This document shows positions 62,862 through 64,000 of a stretch of DNA of 64,000 bases, piece after piece; within the stretch, counting starts at the first letter, position 1, and each line of letters opens with the position of its first letter. The notes below the pieces were generated by a model. That model was not told the DNA's origin. It did no database searches and saw only the letters and a list, made by a program, of their open reading frames with translations. This DNA is from Paramecium pentaurelia (lineage: Eukaryota; Ciliophora; Oligohymenophorea; Peniculida; Parameciidae), in the NCBI GenBank assembly GCA_905183005.1, contig CAJJDO010000006.1, positions 1 through 64,000 of the forward strand, written 5' to 3'. A program made the position numbers and the translations under genes.

Positions 62862-64000
62862 ATGGTAAAAAAAATTGAGGATTCTTTTAATCATGCCTAA
62901 AAACTATATGAGTATTAGGAGAAGAAAATAAGAAGGGATAAGCCAGCCTCTGATACATAATTGATGCAAAAATTACTACATTCAGGAACAATAGCAGATA
63001 AAATCTCAGCCTTGTCAATTTCAATCAAAGAAAATCCAGATCATGCATTAGGTTCATTAAATAAGTTATTAGAAATTGTACAACTATCTATTAATATATA
63101 TAGGCTGCATTACCATCAAGAGAGAAAAGCTTAAAAGCTTTATTTTAACTTAAGGATTTATTAGTTCATTTAATTTTAAAGAGAGGTGTTCCATGCAATT
63201 TTGAAGAATCAAATTTAACTGATGAATTATAGAAATATTATTGGCATGGAATTAATTAGGTGTTAGTGAAGACCTGTGAAATTCTCATCAAGGCTTCCTA
63301 AGATGTTTTACCATATGTGCGAAGACAAATTATTTTAATGATGCTAGAACTACATTGTGCTCATCCAATATATACAAAAGAATTAATAAAAGAAATTGTT
63401 AATAAATTTGGTGATAAAGAGAAAACTTTAGTGACTTTACTTACTAAGAAACTTTCAGGAGAATTATCAGTAAAATATTTTATTAATAATAGAAAAAACC
63501 TGCATTAACTTATCCATTTTTAAAAGAGACTTATGGATTTATGTATAGACCCAATTTACCTTAAGAAGCTTAGTATTATTGTCTAAATTTTATAAACACA
63601 ATTAATTTATAAACTCAAGAAACAAGCACTGTAGCTTATATGCTTAAGATTTTCTTTATTTTTTTCAAAAAGATAATGAAGGTTCCATAAGCTGATTAAA
63701 AATGCTCAAAATTATTTAGTCAAATTTTAAAAGGAATTAATAAGACTTTACCTTATGGATAATCATTTTTAGATTAATTAAAAGAATTATTTAAAGAAAA
63801 TGAAAAATTGATTTATAAACTAATTGCTACATCAGAAAATTTTAAAATAAAAATCTAGACTCTATATTTTGTTTATTAAATATCAGATTTAAATGCTCAC
63901 TTTTATAGAAGTTTATATGAAATTGTATTATTATTATTATATATTTTTAGTTATTATCTTAAGAAATTTAAAGTACAAGTTTAGGTGAATTATTTTTTGA
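62862..64000 (+). CDS. CEBPZ/NOC1 (Mak21)-type ribosome biogenesis factor, partial
   Basis: About 350 residues are in the window and the gene runs off its end. Introns fit at about 63,077-63,102 (26 nt), 63,472-63,494 (23 nt) and near 63,932 (26 nt). Family marks are MQKLLHSGTIADKISALSI (start of the helical region), ALPSREKSLKALFQLKDLLV, the block KKPALTYPFLKETYGFMYRP with NLPQEAQYYCLNFINTI, and the helical repeats after it. In yeast Noc1/Mak21 works with Noc2 in early 60S ribosome assembly in the nucleolus. The conserved CBF domain expected further on lies outside the window. Confidence 0.8.

Noticed and set aside
1..64000. Search for tRNA, rRNA, CRISPR arrays and bacterial-type operons
   Set aside because: No cloverleaf-like GC-rich element, regular spacer array or ribosome-binding pattern was seen; the window is eukaryotic nuclear DNA.

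Overview
The window looks like a stretch of the macronuclear genome of a ciliate, most likely Paramecium. The DNA is very AT-rich. TAA and TAG occur throughout conserved genes where glutamine is expected, and only TGA ends genes. Introns are tiny (22-30 nt, almost all GTA...TAG). Genes are packed a few tens of bases apart on both strands. These are the hallmarks of Paramecium (genetic code 6). Almost every conserved gene can be read end to end only with this code and with these introns removed; I checked that most spliced lengths come out as whole codons.

Layout. 1-5,700: a decayed scaffold end with an alpha-carbonic anhydrase pseudogene and two or three long reading frames broken by in-frame TGA or single-base shifts. 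5,927-12,290: 26S proteasome subunit RPN2, a Vti1-type SNARE and an Hsp110-type chaperone with heat-shock-element-like sites in front of it. 12,648-19,383: a membrane TPR/VWA protein and a cysteine-rich surface protein. 19,868-27,209: ALG5, a LACTB2-type hydrolase, a coiled-coil protein, an FCP1/SCP-type phosphatase and mitochondrial ATP synthase beta. 27,515-46,548: a ciliary stretch with CFAP46, a kinesin, coiled-coil proteins, a DPH4-like J protein and a composite GTPase-like/radial-spoke-3 gene. 46,578-57,160: a large helical protein, a Q-rich B-box protein, a decayed Tc1/mariner transposase, a tandem ubiquitin-like repeat protein, an ankyrin protein and a small CFAP97-like protein. 57,290-64,000: a disrupted reading frame at an N, a long coiled-coil protein, ARL6/BBS3, another coiled-coil protein and the start of a CEBPZ/NOC1-type ribosome biogenesis factor.

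Assembly state. There are three single Ns. Two of them (40,090 and 52,806) separate perfect direct repeats of 1,063 and 1,233 bp, which are best explained as unmerged contig overlaps. Several otherwise intact genes carry one-base shifts, often in A runs, so part of the apparent gene damage is probably sequence error. The damage in the first 6 kb looks more like real decay.

Function. Many genes belong to cilia (CFAP46 of the central pair, radial spoke 3, a kinesin, ARL6 of the BBSome pathway, a CFAP97-like protein, several coiled-coil proteins). The rest are core housekeeping genes. No tRNA, rRNA, CRISPR array or telomere repeat was seen.
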